DNA of 64,000 nt, from contig OZ012696.1 of assembly GCA_963942565.1 (NCBI GenBank), forward strand, positions 27,406,264-27,470,263, given 5' to 3'. This document shows, piece after piece, positions 34,251 through 53,895 of this stretch. The notes beneath the pieces are model-generated. The model was not told where the DNA came from. It worked only from the letters and a program-made list of their open reading frames with translations, and ran no database searches. The first letter of the stretch is position 1. The number at the start of each line of letters is the position of its first letter. The position numbers and the translations under genes are program-made. The stretch comes from Maea johnstoni. Taxonomy: Eukaryota > Annelida > Polychaeta > Spionida > Magelonidae.

Positions 34251-36415
34251 AACTCATTATTTGATATCAACCGGGACCTTGCCAGGTTGGACAAATAAAA
34301 ATAATCTATACTTGCCCTGCAAACATTAGACCAGCTCATCAAAATCATTTTGGATCTTACTTGCCCTATCTAACAAGCTGGTTATCTTGGGTACTGTGGA
34401 GCCCTGATGTTTCTGATAATACTAGATAAAGTGTCAGTATTTGCAGATTAACCTGGTTAGGCTACTGTACATGAAAAGGTAAAGGTAAAGGTATTCGGTT
34501 TATAGTTTTGTATCCACCGAAGCGCTCACACAACCTTCCTCCCCTAGCAGGCCTGTACACACAGAAACCATTTCAATATTCCAGAGCAGCTGGCAGCATA
34601 TAGCACACAAGCTCTAAGCACTGCCTTATGAAGAGACATTTTACCATATCCTGCCAGGCTCTTTATTATTAGAACTTGACCGGTTTGAGCTAGTCGGGCC
34701 GCTGCTATTGTTGTACCCTACAATGCCTCATATCACCTGGTTCAATAATAACAGTCCTACTACATGTACTATGAAGATATTGTGCAGGACTTGGATAATC
34801 ATAAGATAAATATTTAGAAAACTATAGCATGGGTCAACTGCAACTTCCTGAGCTTGGGTCTGGATGGGCCCTTCTGTATCCGTTACGTAATGCTATTATA
34901 CACACTGGCAGGACCTCAGACAGTAGTGTGTCTGATTGTCTTCACTCATTTGGATACCAACCCCTTCAATATCCCACTTCAGGACACCCAGATATTTAAG
35001 TCAGTAATTTCTCCAAAGAAAATGTCAATATTAGGCAACATAGGTTCCAAAACATTACTTGCTAAGCAGGGCAAGCTGCCCCTAAAGTTTACTTGCCCAG
35101 CTGGCACTTCCACTAGCCCTGTCACTCAGCTTGTTAAACAAGGTGAGTTACATTGCAAGAACTCTGCCCAAAATATTACTTGCCAAGTGTGGCAAATTAG
35201 GGTCTTGTTTCTGCTTGTCCGATTGCCGTTTTTGCCAAATTCACTTGCAACTTGGCAAGCAGTTATGTTGCACGCTGTATCGTCAGGGCAATCTATATGA
35301 TCCAGGCCTGTATGGGTTACATAGTTACATAGGCCAGATGAGTATTGCTACAGATCAATTGCTATACAGTGCCCACACAGAACTGCAGTGTACACCTCCT
35401 GCATATTTAATGAATATCAGTTTTACTACATGCTAACAATACAGGGTCAATAGCAGTCTAGAGCACTAGTCTGGCTAGACGCTGGATCAGCAATTAAACA
35501 ATGCACAAAGCTACCAAACACTATGGTGTAATTGATGCTTCTTTTGCAATAGGTATGATGAAACATTTCAGGGTAACAAAGAGATTTTTGCAAGTGTTAT
35601 GCACAAAAATGTCTTACATTTTCGACCAACTGAGAATATGAGAATGAAAGATAGGTTATCTTGAGCTATATTATGGAAAAACAAATGAAGACAGTTTTCC
35701 CTTGAAATACTTTGAATTGTTATAAGTATACCTCAAACTGAGCACTCTTTCTGAGCACTAATAAATGAGAACCAATATGTCACGGTTTCAGTAATATTTC
35801 AGTATTTTTGCATCATTTAAATTCGACCAAAGCCATCAGCAGATAAAGGGTTAAGCAGTCCTCCCAGCAACTCATTGGACTCGTTACCACTTTAATATAG
35901 TTTGCATCTCATAAGCGTAATCTTAAATTCAATTAGGTATTGATAATTGCCAGAGTGATTGGCAAGAGTGGAATTGTTTTGTTTTATTCCAATAAATATT
36001 TTAACTGATGAATTTAATAACAGCTTTAGAGTATTACATATATACTTCATTAATTGGTTAACACATGTACTGAAGTGAAGGGCAATATTTTTATCACCAA
36101 AATGGAAGTCTGAAAGGTCAGTCAGGACTAACCCTTTAGATAAACTATAGCCACCAACATGATAGGAGATCACGCTTATCACAGGACATTGGGTCACATC
36201 TCTGTATGTAAAGATTACCTATGGAATGTCCAAAGATATGACAGGGCTCAACAGTCCAAAGGGTTTCAGTAGGTAATGTTGGAGCACGAGTAATAAAGAT
36301 TTAGTTAGTCCAGCCACCGGTTTCAATTAAAGTCAGCAGCCAACATAAGGGCTTCACAAATGGAACTGAAATTCACCTCTACTTATTATCGCAGTAACAT
36401 CCTGTATGTTATATC
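34251..36415. other. intergenic DNA with decayed GGCAAGT-type words
   Basis: TTGCCC/GGCAAG words cluster at 34280-34390 and 35040-35260 as in the GGCAAGT hAT-5 subfamily, but no inverted ends could be set. The 148-codon plus frame at 34854-35300 runs through this and is not a credible gene. Confidence 0.4.
35730..35854 (+). mobile_element. TTAA-A MITE copy, left third missing
   Basis: Enters at GAGCACTCTTTCTGAGCAC and ends AGCAGATAAAGGGTTAA. Confidence 0.65.
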
Positions 36416-36628
36416 TTAACCCTTATGCTGCTGGTGGCTAATTTGGCCAATACAAAATGATGCAAAAACCTGAAAAATTAATGAAACCCTGACAAATGGG
36501 TACTAATATAAGAGTACTCAGTCAGAGGTTTCCAATGAATACCCACATGACAGGTTATAGATGGTTTTAAAAAAATCTTTGCATTCTTGTCCTTTGGATG
36601 AAAGTAGCCTCAGCATTGGAAGGGTTAA
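36416..36628 (-). mobile_element. TTAA-A MITE, complete
   Basis: TTAACCCTTATGCTGCTGGT to CAGCATTGGAAGGGTTAA with both TTAA exact. Confidence 0.9.
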
Positions 36629-36974
36629 ATTGTTATTTTGTAGTCGGCCAAGAGCCCTACCAGCTCATGTTTACTATGTAAAATTATTACCAACTTGAAA
36701 TAAAGATTAACTATCTCTCTAGATCTATATCCAGTGGCCTAATGGAATTACCAATACCCAGGTTCAAATGTGATCTAACTTAGTGATTGTTTCTGCACTG
36801 GCAGACCTCTCTGGTGCATCCTCAACTTCATCTGCTGGAAAGAATTGGCGAGAATTTTAGAACTAAAAATAACAATTTCTAAGATGGATATAGGATGAGA
36901 AGCAAAGGAAGCCTGTGCTAACAACGCCAGCTACATATCCTTCCAATAAACATCCTAGCTATGATCGCTCACAT

Positions 36975-37183
36975 TTGTACTGATGGCAATGGGCAAATTT
37001 TACAATGGGACCTAATGAGCAAAATCAACATTTTGCTGAGTTGATACAAAAAATATGTTTATACATATACAACTTAGTGCTCCTAGGATGTTTGCCAAGT
37101 TTGGATGGCAAACACAAACTTTTTGATACAAAAAAGAGGAAAAAACGATCAGCCAAGCTTGGGTCAGACAGACTATATAGTTA
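36975..37183 (+). mobile_element. fragment of the AGTCTGTCTGAC element
   Basis: GACCTAATGAGCAAAATCAA, TTGCCAAGTTTGGATGGCAA and the end AGCTTGGGTCAGACAGACTA match, in reverse orientation, the left part of the element at 44041-44691. Confidence 0.7.
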
Positions 37184-37481
37184 CAGACTAGAGGAGATTT
37201 AGAAGCATCAAGGCCAGCTGTATATCTTATCAACACCCAATTATTCCTAAGGATGTCATTGTTTAGTTGTTGTTGTTTTTTCAATTAGATATATTGATTT
37301 TTATACTTGATTATTTCCATATGATGCATTGGTAAACCCATAAAAATGCTGTCCATGATTTAAATCATAAAGCATTAACTGTATAAATCCATCAAATCAT
37401 AAGTGTTCTGCCTAACCTTTTTTCTTCCCATCTCTTAATCATGCCTCAAGACAAAAGAGTTGTGGTTGTGGTTAGGAGTTT

Positions 37482-37603
37482 ATAGTGCTGTTCAAGCTGT
37501 GTTTTCCTAAAAATAAAGTTTATTTAGCTAATTTGCACATGAATCCATATCGATAAGGTTTTTTGTTGATTCATCGATACAGGCGGTATCAATGACAGCC
37601 CTA
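37482..37603 (+). mobile_element. hAT-8 right-end fragment
   Basis: AGTGCTGTTCAAGCTGTGTT to GGTATCAATGACAGCCCTA equals the right third of the complete element at 39122-39519. Confidence 0.8.
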
Positions 37604-37950
37604 CACTGTGCGCAACAATGCAGCAAGTCTCTATTTTCATTATTTCAGTATTTCGATGCATTGATTTGTGAATCGAGGACAATTGGTGCCTGGTAACAGA
37701 ATAAAAAACATGACAGAAAAAAATACATCTGACAGCCTAGAAGTCTAGTCTGATAATGACCTGAACTCCTCCTATTTAGCAGCTGGCTGAAGGATGCAGA
37801 GGATAGGGAGGATGGGCTGTGGTATTCTCTTCAGCATGGCCAGACTGGCTGCACCAGGTGTACTCAACACACAGCTGTCACTGACCAGTCTGTAGAGAGA
37901 ACAATTAGCTGGATACATGTATCAGCCACCTATCTTAAGGAGTGTGTGCA

Positions 37951-38175
37951 GGGCCAGCCCCAATAGCCGAGTGGTCTAACTTCAAACTTGCATAGGACAT
38001 TTGAGAAAGTTGCCAGTGACTTGGGGATAGCCACTGTCAGGTTTCTAACTGGCTCAGGGCATTTGAGAAAGTTACCAGTGACTTGGGGATAGTCATTTTA
38101 CTGCACCACTTAGAACTGGCTTGTGATGATTTAGCCGGAATATGGCTGAAAAAAATAGAAAAATTTAAAAATTCG
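37951..38175 (+). mobile_element. SINE-L copy with internal duplication
   Basis: AGCCGAGTGGTCTAAC is the best A-box of the family. GAGAAAGTTGCCAGTGACTT and its surroundings appear twice (37991 and 38057 onward), so the middle is duplicated. The B box is lost. Confidence 0.78.
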
Positions 38176-39121
38176 GAAAAAAATGTTATAATCCAGAAAT
38201 CTTTCAGAAGTACCTTAGATCCAGACAATCAGAAGTACCTTAGATCCAGACAACAAGATTCAAGAACTGTGTGTATGAATGAATTAAAGACAACGGGCCT
38301 ATTAGTTGCTATTATAATAACAGTGGTCCTTATCAGCAGCTTGATAGTATTTTTTCAGTATCTGCACATCATCAACATATATTTTAACTGATTGTATGTA
38401 TAACTGCTATTGATAGGTGGACCTCAGACCCCAACAGCAATTGGCATGATAGGTGATCTTCGACCCTCACCAAGATTTAACATTGTACTTACTGCATTAT
38501 CCCACCCGCATCCCCACCCTCCACTTTTGTCCCTGAGACAGCCTACAGTAAATATTTCATTCAACTATTTCTACTTCTACCTGTGGCAAATTATTCGGAG
38601 CGGTTTGAGGTCACCTATTGCTTTGATTAGCAGAAATAAACGTGTAAATACTACAGCCTGGTCTATGTGATATAGGGGATAACTTTTATTGGAGTTCTAA
38701 TTCCTCAACTACCATTCAAAAAGGTGGCAGACTGGCAGATTTACAAAGATATTTTATGATTTTGCATAAATTCCTTATGACATTATCAAGGACCTATGGA
38801 GCAAATAAACCAAATCCCAAATGACAATGAAGAGTGGTGTCTAACTACAATACATACATGTATAACTCATCTTCAAAAAGGATGCTGGGAAAGTTACGGC
38901 ACAGAAAACTGTACCTGCAGATAAATTCAAGCCTCACATTAGAAATGTATCAAATCCATTTCCAGGGCAGCAGTGTGTATACCAATATGTAATTTAGTAC
39001 AATGAGTCTTTAGTTAGAAATATAGGAGACAATAATGGCTCAACAATTTTATTTGCCCTAATGGGCAAATTTTTTCTTGTCCTGTATATTCATTAGCCCC
39101 AATAAAATATTGTACTATGAG

Positions 39122-39519
39122 TAGGGCTGTCATTGATAAGAAATATTTATCGATTCAATAATCGACAAAATTATTACCGATACGCTACTTCGATTCGATT
39201 CAGCGAATCGAATTCAAAATGAATGAAAACCAGCAATGTGCTCATGAGGAATGGTTGTGGTTTGCATGTGGGGCGATTTTTTGACCTATTGATCACAGCC
39301 CTAACACATACACATTCATCTGTGTGAATTTTGGGATAAATGGAATGGAAGCACACATTTGCCTTGGGGAGTAAATGCTGTTCAAGCTGTGTTTTTCTAA
39401 AAAATCATTTATTTACCTAATTTGCATATGAATCGATATCTTGTACCTTCTTCGATATCGATAATCGATAAGTTTTTTTTATCGATTCATCGATACGGGC
39501 GGTATCAATGACAGCCCTA
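39122..39519. mobile_element. hAT-8 element, complete, exact 8-bp duplication
   Basis: TAGGGCTGTCATTGAT and ATCAATGACAGCCCTA are perfect 16-bp inverted ends. ACTATGAG flanks both sides (39114-39121, 39520-39527). The interior has many ATCGATTC words. 398 bp, no coding frame. Confidence 0.93.
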
Positions 39520-39826
39520 ACTATGAGTCACAGTTTTATTCTGCTTTGCTGAAACGGAATCATTTTCTTAATCAGGTATACCTTTTCTCTTCCTTATCTG
39601 TTGATGTCTAGAATATCTCAAACTGTATTCACCGCACACACACCCACTCAACCGCAGCAAATAAAAATGACTTGGCAAAATCTCCACCTGAATCCACAGT
39701 CTGGGCAGGTGAATGACAGCTAGGGCTTGATCTTAGACACTATATTAGTAGCAGGGCACCATCAATATCCTACTCAGGAGGAAGGTTAGTTTTAGGATTT
39801 ATCTAGTGCTAGTTTAGCCTAAGGAA

Positions 39827-40063
39827 TTTGGAATTTCATTTTTCGTCACTTTTTCTGACATCTTTCGGCTTAAGTCTTGAATAGCCAGTTGTACCAGGTG
39901 GAGGAAACCGGAGGACCACAGCCCAACTTCAAGTCACAAGCAACTTTCTCACATGCCCCAGGTGGGATTCGAACCTGGACAGTGGTGAGAGACAGCTACT
40001 AGCAATCAGTGGCAATGCCTTCAAGTTAGACCATACAGCCATCAGGGCTGGCCCCCTTAAGCC
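39827..40063 (-). mobile_element. SINE-L copy, full length
   Basis: Tail TTGGAATTTCATTTTTCGTC, B-box complement GGGATTCGAACCTGG intact, head ending ATACAGCCATCAGGGCTGGC. One of the youngest-looking copies. Confidence 0.87.
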
Positions 40064-40880
40064 TAAGGACAAGCTATAGCTTATATATCTGAATGTTTGC
40101 TACTATCCCATGTAAACCAATCACATCCATGATTTTCACATATCTAGTTACAAAATCATGAAGCAGTTTCACAATTCCAACTTGCCAAATGAGGCTAGCA
40201 TTGAGTTGTGATTGCCCGGGAGCTGTCTAACTTGCCATGGTAAGTAGGCAAGCACCTGTATTGATGAGCCAGGGACTTAGCCAGGATCCGTCCGATCTGT
40301 CTTTTGGACAGGCAGTTTCCTGAAAAACTACTTTTCAGACAGGCAAATATTTAGATATGAAAAATTTTCAATGGACAAACTGCTTTGGAAAGGTGAAAGT
40401 AAAGACAGGAAAGGTTTTCTTTTAACAGGATAGGGATGATGGATGTCTTGACTGCTTACTCTTTCCTGTTACACATAGCATTAATGGCTTTGTATGTTAT
40501 TAAATGCTCTTCATAGAACAATATATTTTACAGATAAACCGTCTTCTAAGACATGGCTGAATTTTAAAAATTAACCTTTTTGACACAACAGGCTATTAAG
40601 TGTTGTTGATAAAAAATTTGAAGAAGCTAAGAAGCTAAAGTTGGACCGGCAGAAATTTTGTGAATGCTGTTTTGGACAGGTATTTTCAAAATCTTACCTG
40701 ATCCTGTATATTTATAATGGTGACTTAATTATATCTACCTACCTACCTGCCTTACCTACAAACTCACACCTGCCTTTAGGAATAAGTGTCAAGATAAGGA
40801 TTGCATCAGGTTGGATCTCAACCAGTTTCTCTGTTCCTGTATTCAATAATAAGTGTGCACTTTTCCTCTCTCACCACCAC

Positions 40881-41292
40881 TAGGGCTGTGCTCATCAGCC
40901 ATTTTTTTGCGATCCGATTAATTGCCTAATTTTTCTCGATGTCGATTTTCTCGATTCGATTCTGTCGCGCGTGGTAGTGCTTGGAAAAGTGTGGTGGGGG
41001 CTGGACCAGAACCATGTAAAATACATTGCGTGGTACTCTCCACACTTTTCCAAGTACTACCGTGCGCGATAGTATCTATCGTAGTGCAGTTTCAATGGCG
41101 GCCGTCTGTGGCCGGCTCAGCGCGGCGGTCTTTTTAAAGAATAGGGTAGGCTCTTTTGTAATTTGGGGGTAGGGAAAACAATGGAGGTAGGGGGGGCCAT
41201 ATCGAGTTCGGCAATCGATGTCCTCTCATGTTGAACATCGATCTTACGACTTTGCCGATCCATCGATGTCGTGCCTATCAAGCCCAGCCCTA
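40881..41292. mobile_element. hAT-8 element with internal hairpin
   Basis: TAGGGCTGTGCTCATC and AAGCCCAGCCCTA ends, exact duplication ACCACCAC (40873-40880, 41293-41300). Subterminal CGATTCGAT/ATCGATGT words. The centre is a palindrome, described separately. Confidence 0.9.
40963..41074. repeat. palindrome inside a hAT-8 element
   Basis: CGCGCGTGGTAGTGCTTGGA and its near-complement form arms of about 35 bp around a 45-bp spacer. Possibly a captured foldback. Confidence 0.75.
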
Positions 41293-41300
41293 ACCACCAC

Positions 41301-42713
41301 CTTACCTAAATTGAGTGTACAATCAATACATCTATTTTGAGAGCTTGACTTGGTTGGCCTTAAGGTAAGTGCTCTCTGAATGTAGTAATGCATGAAGCCT
41401 CTATTCCCTGGATGAGTGGGCTATACCCTGCAGGGTATTATAGTCAGGTATCAGCATCTTTCACAAGACCTGGGTCTAATTATTTTTTTTTTTTATGAAA
41501 CCTTTCATTCCAGCAGTTTCAGTTTATATCAGATGTTGATCTTTAATTGAGAGTGTATGACGCACAATCACAAACATAGTTGATGAAATATAAATAATTC
41601 ATTTCAAATGGATGTGATGTCACTTAAATAGTCAAACAAAAAATGGGATGGATTGGTAGCCAGCAGATTTCCCTGTGTGACCCTCATTATAGGTAGCAGC
41701 AGTGGATCAACTGATATACCGTGATTGTATGGTAATTGGCCACGCTACATCTCCACAGTTTCTACCTATCTGATTTTAATAATGCATCAAATAAAAACTA
41801 ATAATACTTTTTCAGAGGAAGCTGGGTCACACCAGCAATTGTATAGGCCCCTACATAAAATTTTAATGTGCGATGTAAGCGACATCCGAAGACTTCCAAG
41901 CAGATTGATGATATACAACTACTGTCTCAGCTGTCAACCCCTAAAAAGGACAACCGACCCGTATTTGCACTATAATACACTGTGTTGCTGGACATGTCTC
42001 ATCACTGCACAGGGCCTGGCCTTGCTCACATACATTCTTCAAAAACTTACATTTAGCTGGTGCGCTACCTTTTTTGCCCAAAAAGTGACGATCAAAATGT
42101 TTTCTTTCAAACCCTGTCCATCCTAGTTCTAAGAAACTATTGGGACCAGTGTCAGGGAAGTGAAACAATATCAATATGTATTTGATCTGACCATTTATAA
42201 GCACAATTAATATCAAAAATGAATGACAGGTATTATACTTGAAGTAGTTCTTGGATATAATTTTGGTATATACTTTTCATACTCTACATCATCATGGTGT
42301 ACAAATCTAAGAAAGACCTCTCACCTGTCAAAGAGCAACCGGTTCGCCTACTGGCTGTCAACTTTAGGACTGATCTATTCTTGGAGAGAAAACCGGTACC
42401 TATGACAGTCTATGTCTGACTGCACTGTAGTCTATCTTAGTATCTATGGCTATGACAGAACCATAACAAAAAAATTCTCCCAAGAACCGGCGTCGTATAA
42501 GTACATAAATGCTACCTCTGTTGGGTAGTTACTCACCTTAGGTTGTTGGTCTAGTGAATGTTGTGTTCTTGAGCAATCAGTAGATCACTAGGAGAAGTCC
42601 GCTTAGAATCGCGCGATGTTTGAGAGACACGTAGTGTCACGCCACCATTCACGAATGCACGAATGGTAGTACACATGCAACTCTTGCCACTCGCCTCGTA
42701 CGATGTCACCGTA
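41301..42713. other. region upstream of SUMO1, no gene recognised
   Basis: The 133-codon plus frame (41725-42126) has no family resemblance. From about 42560 CpG content rises toward SUMO1, consistent with a promoter side. Confidence 0.45.
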
Positions 42714-42726
42714 TGACCTTTGACCT
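42714..42726 (-). promoter_or_regulatory. perfect DR1 nuclear-receptor site upstream of SUMO1
   Basis: Read on the minus strand the bases are AGGTCAAAGGTCA, two perfect AGGTCA half-sites separated by one base. This is the consensus for HNF4, RXR/PPAR and COUP-TF dimers. It lies about 210 bp before the SUMO1 start codon, in a locally G+C-richer stretch that is a plausible promoter. Binding is inferred, not shown. Confidence 0.5.
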
Positions 42727-42937
42727 CGGATAATCCGATTCCCAAAAAATGTGAAAAATACTTTGATTTCAAAAAATTATATAAGTGAATATTACAAAAT
42801 CGTAATGCGGAGTAGTTTAATTGGATTGAGTGATATAAAAAATTAAAGAGTTTTTCTCCATTTCCCATGAACCTTCACTCCGGTTCCTCTGCCCAAATGC
42901 CCGGATTTACGCGTGTGCTAAAATCGCGAACAACAAG

Positions 42938-50454
<7,517 letters not shown>

Positions 50455-50769
50455 AAAACCCTCCACCTATAAATCTGGACTATGAAGCCATGTGCTCTCT
50501 TCTGACTGTCTTGCTCACCAGCCATGCGTGCATGAGTGGCGCCCCTGGTGGCCCGATAATGGGAACGTGAATCGGTTCTCATGGAGCAGGACAAAAACTG
50601 AATCAGTGAAGATTTTATATGTGACACGCCTAGCTCTGCAGAGAAGGACAGGAAACTGACCACAAAAGAAACAAATGCAGAACCAAATTTTTGATGTTGT
50701 GGACTCCGTTAGATAAGACAGAACTTACAGCAATGCTCCTTGATATCCTTGGAAGTGGTTGATACTTTG

Positions 50770-51112
50770 CAGGCCTCAACGCTAACTCAAAATGGTACTG
50801 GCCCCGTAGGACCAGTAACACAGAGGATCTACTGGTCCTGCAAAAACTTTACCGGTCCCTCAATTTTTTTATTTAACATATAAAGAAAATAACATTTAAT
50901 AAAATTCACAGACATTTATTTTTATTTATTTTATCTTCATTTATTTCAAAAAAATTTGGGATATTCTTGAGGGGAAACTTGTTAATAAGAATGCCCCCAA
51001 ATGTTTACTGACATTGTAGGACCAGTTGAGGTATTTTTTTACTGGCCTGAAGCTGTTTTGGGGAATTTTTACTGGCCTGGGGCCATAAGACCATTGTTAG
51101 CGTCGAGCCCTG
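50770..51112 (-). mobile_element. hAT-5 element, GGCCAGT subfamily, copy 2
   Basis: CAGGCCTCAACGCTAA and AGCGTCGAGCCCTG ends, exact duplication CTTTG (50765-50769, 51113-51117). Inverted relative to copy 1 at 30255-30606; shares ACTGGTCCTGCAAAA and ACTGGCCTG words. It lies about 315 bp after the SUMO1 stop, probably within its 3' UTR. Confidence 0.9.
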
Positions 51113-51258
51113 CTTTGCAAATTGTTCTGAACTTTATAATTGTGCCATGGGCCCAGCATGCTAGGACAGGTGCTCATTGCAATGGTGATCATGATGATGG
51201 TGGTCTGCAATAGATGGCGCTAGTTAATTCTGAAGGTGAATAAGAGTCTTGTAATAAA
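50898..51258 (+). terminator. candidate SUMO1 polyadenylation signals
   Basis: The first AATAAA motifs after the SUMO1 stop are at 50898-50903, inside a hAT-5 element, and at 51253-51258. No transcript evidence is available, and a longer 3' UTR is possible: another good AATAAA lies at 54567-54572. Which site is used is unknown. Confidence 0.3.
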
Positions 51259-51638
51259 AAAACCTGTAATATACCAAATAGCAGCTGGTTTTCTTAACCA
51301 ATTCTTGCTCAGAGTGCTTTGTTTATTTTGATTTGACAAGAGAGTGCGCATATTCCCTTTTAAAACGACATCGGAGTTGAACGTTAACCATTTTTGTCTG
51401 AACTTTCTCCGTAGAACTTCTTTTATTTTAAGATATTTCAATGTGTGTCAGCAAGTGTAAAAGGGTTAACCCATTATTGCTGTGAAAACCAATCGAGAGT
51501 GGACGTTATCATGTAGGTTGATGCTCCAGATGTGTCTGTCAGTGCTTTAATGCCAATCTAACTATCATGAAACTGAAAAAAAACATTTGACTGCATGCCT
51601 TCCAAGGCACAGTAGTCCTTTCAATATATATGTGATGT

Positions 51639-51773
51639 TCCTTGACCCTTAATGCTGAAATGCTCATCAAGAGCTATCCAATGAATACCAACATGACAGG
51701 GTTTAGATAGTTTTCAGAAATGTTTGCGTTCTTGTGCTTTGGACAAGCGTAGCCTCAGCATTGTAAGGGTTAA
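51639..51773 (-). mobile_element. TTAA-A MITE copy, deleted
   Basis: From TTGACCCTTAATGCTGAAAT it jumps into the core ATCCAATGAATACC and ends AGCATTGTAAGGGTTAA. Confidence 0.72.
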
Positions 51774-51934
51774 ACGGTCAAGCCTTTTGAAGAGCCCTCC
51801 TGTTAAGAGACACCACTTAAGGTGCTTTGATAGGGATCTGAATAGTGTCACTCAAAAGCCTTGAGAAAATGGTCCAAAATCCCCCCTCCCCGATACATAT
51901 TTTATCTGGTAGAAACGGACAATTTTTAAGACAA

Positions 51935-51937
<3 letters not shown>

Positions 51938-52005
<68 letters not shown>

Positions 52006-52012
52006 CTCTCTC

Positions 52013-52045
<33 letters not shown>

Positions 52046-52076
52046 TATGCATATATCTATTTATATATTTATATAT
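51938..52076. repeat. (TA)n microsatellite
   Basis: Long TA run with TTTA and CTCTCT interruptions. Confidence 0.97.
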
Positions 52077-52557
52077 ATGATGTCCTTATTGTGGTCCACT
52101 CCTCAGGCGGCTATAAAGGGTACACACTAGAAAATCATTTGCATTTACACATTCAGTAGAGCCAGACCTCAATAGCATATAATAGATGGTTTATAGCAAA
52201 ACTGTTGCGAAATAACTGCTTCACAAAGATACTGTTTATTATATCTGTATCAGAAAATGATGAATACTCATAGTGGAATGCACCAAAAATCCAAATATGA
52301 TCTCACTGACTGTCACTGGTTTGTGTTGGTTATATAATTCAGTAATTCAGTGTGCCATGTGGTCACAAGAAAGTACATCAAATACTCAACATCTGATAAT
52401 TCTTTTGTTCTGAGGTAGCATGTACAATTTTGTTGGTCACAAAAGTGTCCAATGTTAAGGTATGCCCAATTTGACAGGTCGGTTTCTTTGTTTCAGTATT
52501 TAAATACAACTTCCGTAATTGCCCTGCACCCAGAATCCTCTATTGTGCCATCACATA

Positions 52558-52769
52558 CCATAAATTCTTAGTAATTCGGGACACTTTAATAATTACAATT
52601 TTTATGGGTTGAGGGTGAGCCATTTTTATGAAAATACTGACAAAGCAGAGTTATAGTTGTCCATACTTTGTGCAGCAGCTACCAGTGATAGATCAAGGGT
52701 GGTCTATATTTCCCAATAATTATAGTGGCCCTTATTCCTAGGGTGGTCTTAATTTTCAAGAATTTACGG
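52558..52769. mobile_element. TA-flanked MITE (Tc1/mariner-like), copy 2
   Basis: CCATAAATTCTTAG left, AAGAATTTACGGT right, TA before the left end. Shares the order of internal blocks with 28727-28970. Confidence 0.7.
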
Positions 52770-53071
52770 TCGGGTAGTTGTTGTTTATGTTCTGAGGACC
52801 TAGTAAAGTGGTGCATGATATTACAAAAAAAGATATTTTGTATTGTGGTGATGCTAATGAATTAACCCTTTCACCACATTCCCTAGTTCCTCTGAGTTCT
52901 TTTTCCCTGGACTTTCAATGGTTAATTGGTTGTTTTGGCAGCTTATAAATAATATGGTGCAAGTTGAATCATGTATTATTCGTTTGAAATTGAATGTGAA
53001 CTTTGCATATATTCTATGAAAAAAATCAACCAACAGGGATGGGTTTTCATTTTTTTTTTTTTTTTGCATCT

Positions 53072-53518
53072 CAGGGCTCGACATTAAGGCTAGCCTGATA
53101 GCCAAGGGCTAGCTATTAAAGATCAGTGCTAGTGGAAACTCTGTGTAACTAGCCCGATTGGGCTAGTACAATTTACTCCAATAGTATACCAGGGAAAATG
53201 TCTCATTCCAAGTTGAACACATGTCAGGGTTGAGGAAAGATTGTCGGCTAAGTGCAAAGTGTGAGCGAGTTTACTGACCTTATCATCTCTATTAAGAGAT
53301 TTTTATCTGGTTAAAGACAGGTCTCTCCTACAGTTAACAACTACAGATAAAAGCATATTTTTGCTGAGTTGCTACTCATATACTGTCATGTTTTCTTTGC
53401 ATTTGGGTCTTTTTTATCCAAAAAATATATGGACTAGCGAAAATAATTCTGGGCTAGTAAAATTTCAAGCAGCTAGCCCTGCTTGACTAGTTGAAGTTTT
53501 GGTTAATGTCGAGCTCTG
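53072..53518 (+). mobile_element. hAT-5 element, GGGCTAG subfamily
   Basis: CAGGGCTCGACATTAAGG and TTAATGTCGAGCTCTG ends. Flanks CATCT/CATCA match four of five. GGGCTAG/CTAGCCC repeats on both sides; the middle is longer than in 23362-23716 (447 versus 355 bp). Confidence 0.82.
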
Positions 53519-53684
53519 CATCACGTTAATTTTCTGGAAAAATGAATTAATTTTTGTCTGGTTTTAAATGGTAGATATGTTTACTATAAGCTAGGGAGTT
53601 TGTGTGGTAGTTGGCTGAAATAAACCAATGTCTCAGTCTAGTTATTGTTATGCTGTATTCCTAAGCAGGAGTTGATTCAACCTC

Positions 53685-53895
53685 CTAACCATTATGCTGC
53701 TGGTGGCTAAGTTGGCTATTACTCAATGATGCAAAAAAACTGAAGAATGACTGAAATCTTGGCATATGGGTACTCATCTGAGAGAACTCAGCGAGAGCTT
53801 TCCAATGATTACCAACATGACAGGGTTTAGATGGTTTTCAAAAAGTTTGCATTCTTGCGCTTTGGACGAAAGTAGCCTCAGCATGGAAGGGTTAA
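53685..53895 (-). mobile_element. TTAA-A MITE, nearly complete
   Basis: CTAACCATTATGCTGCTGGT to CTCAGCATGGAAGGGTTAA. Confidence 0.82.

Noticed and set aside
34854-35300. 148-codon plus-strand frame
   Set aside because: It runs across repeated TTGCCC/GGCAAG words and shows no protein family features.
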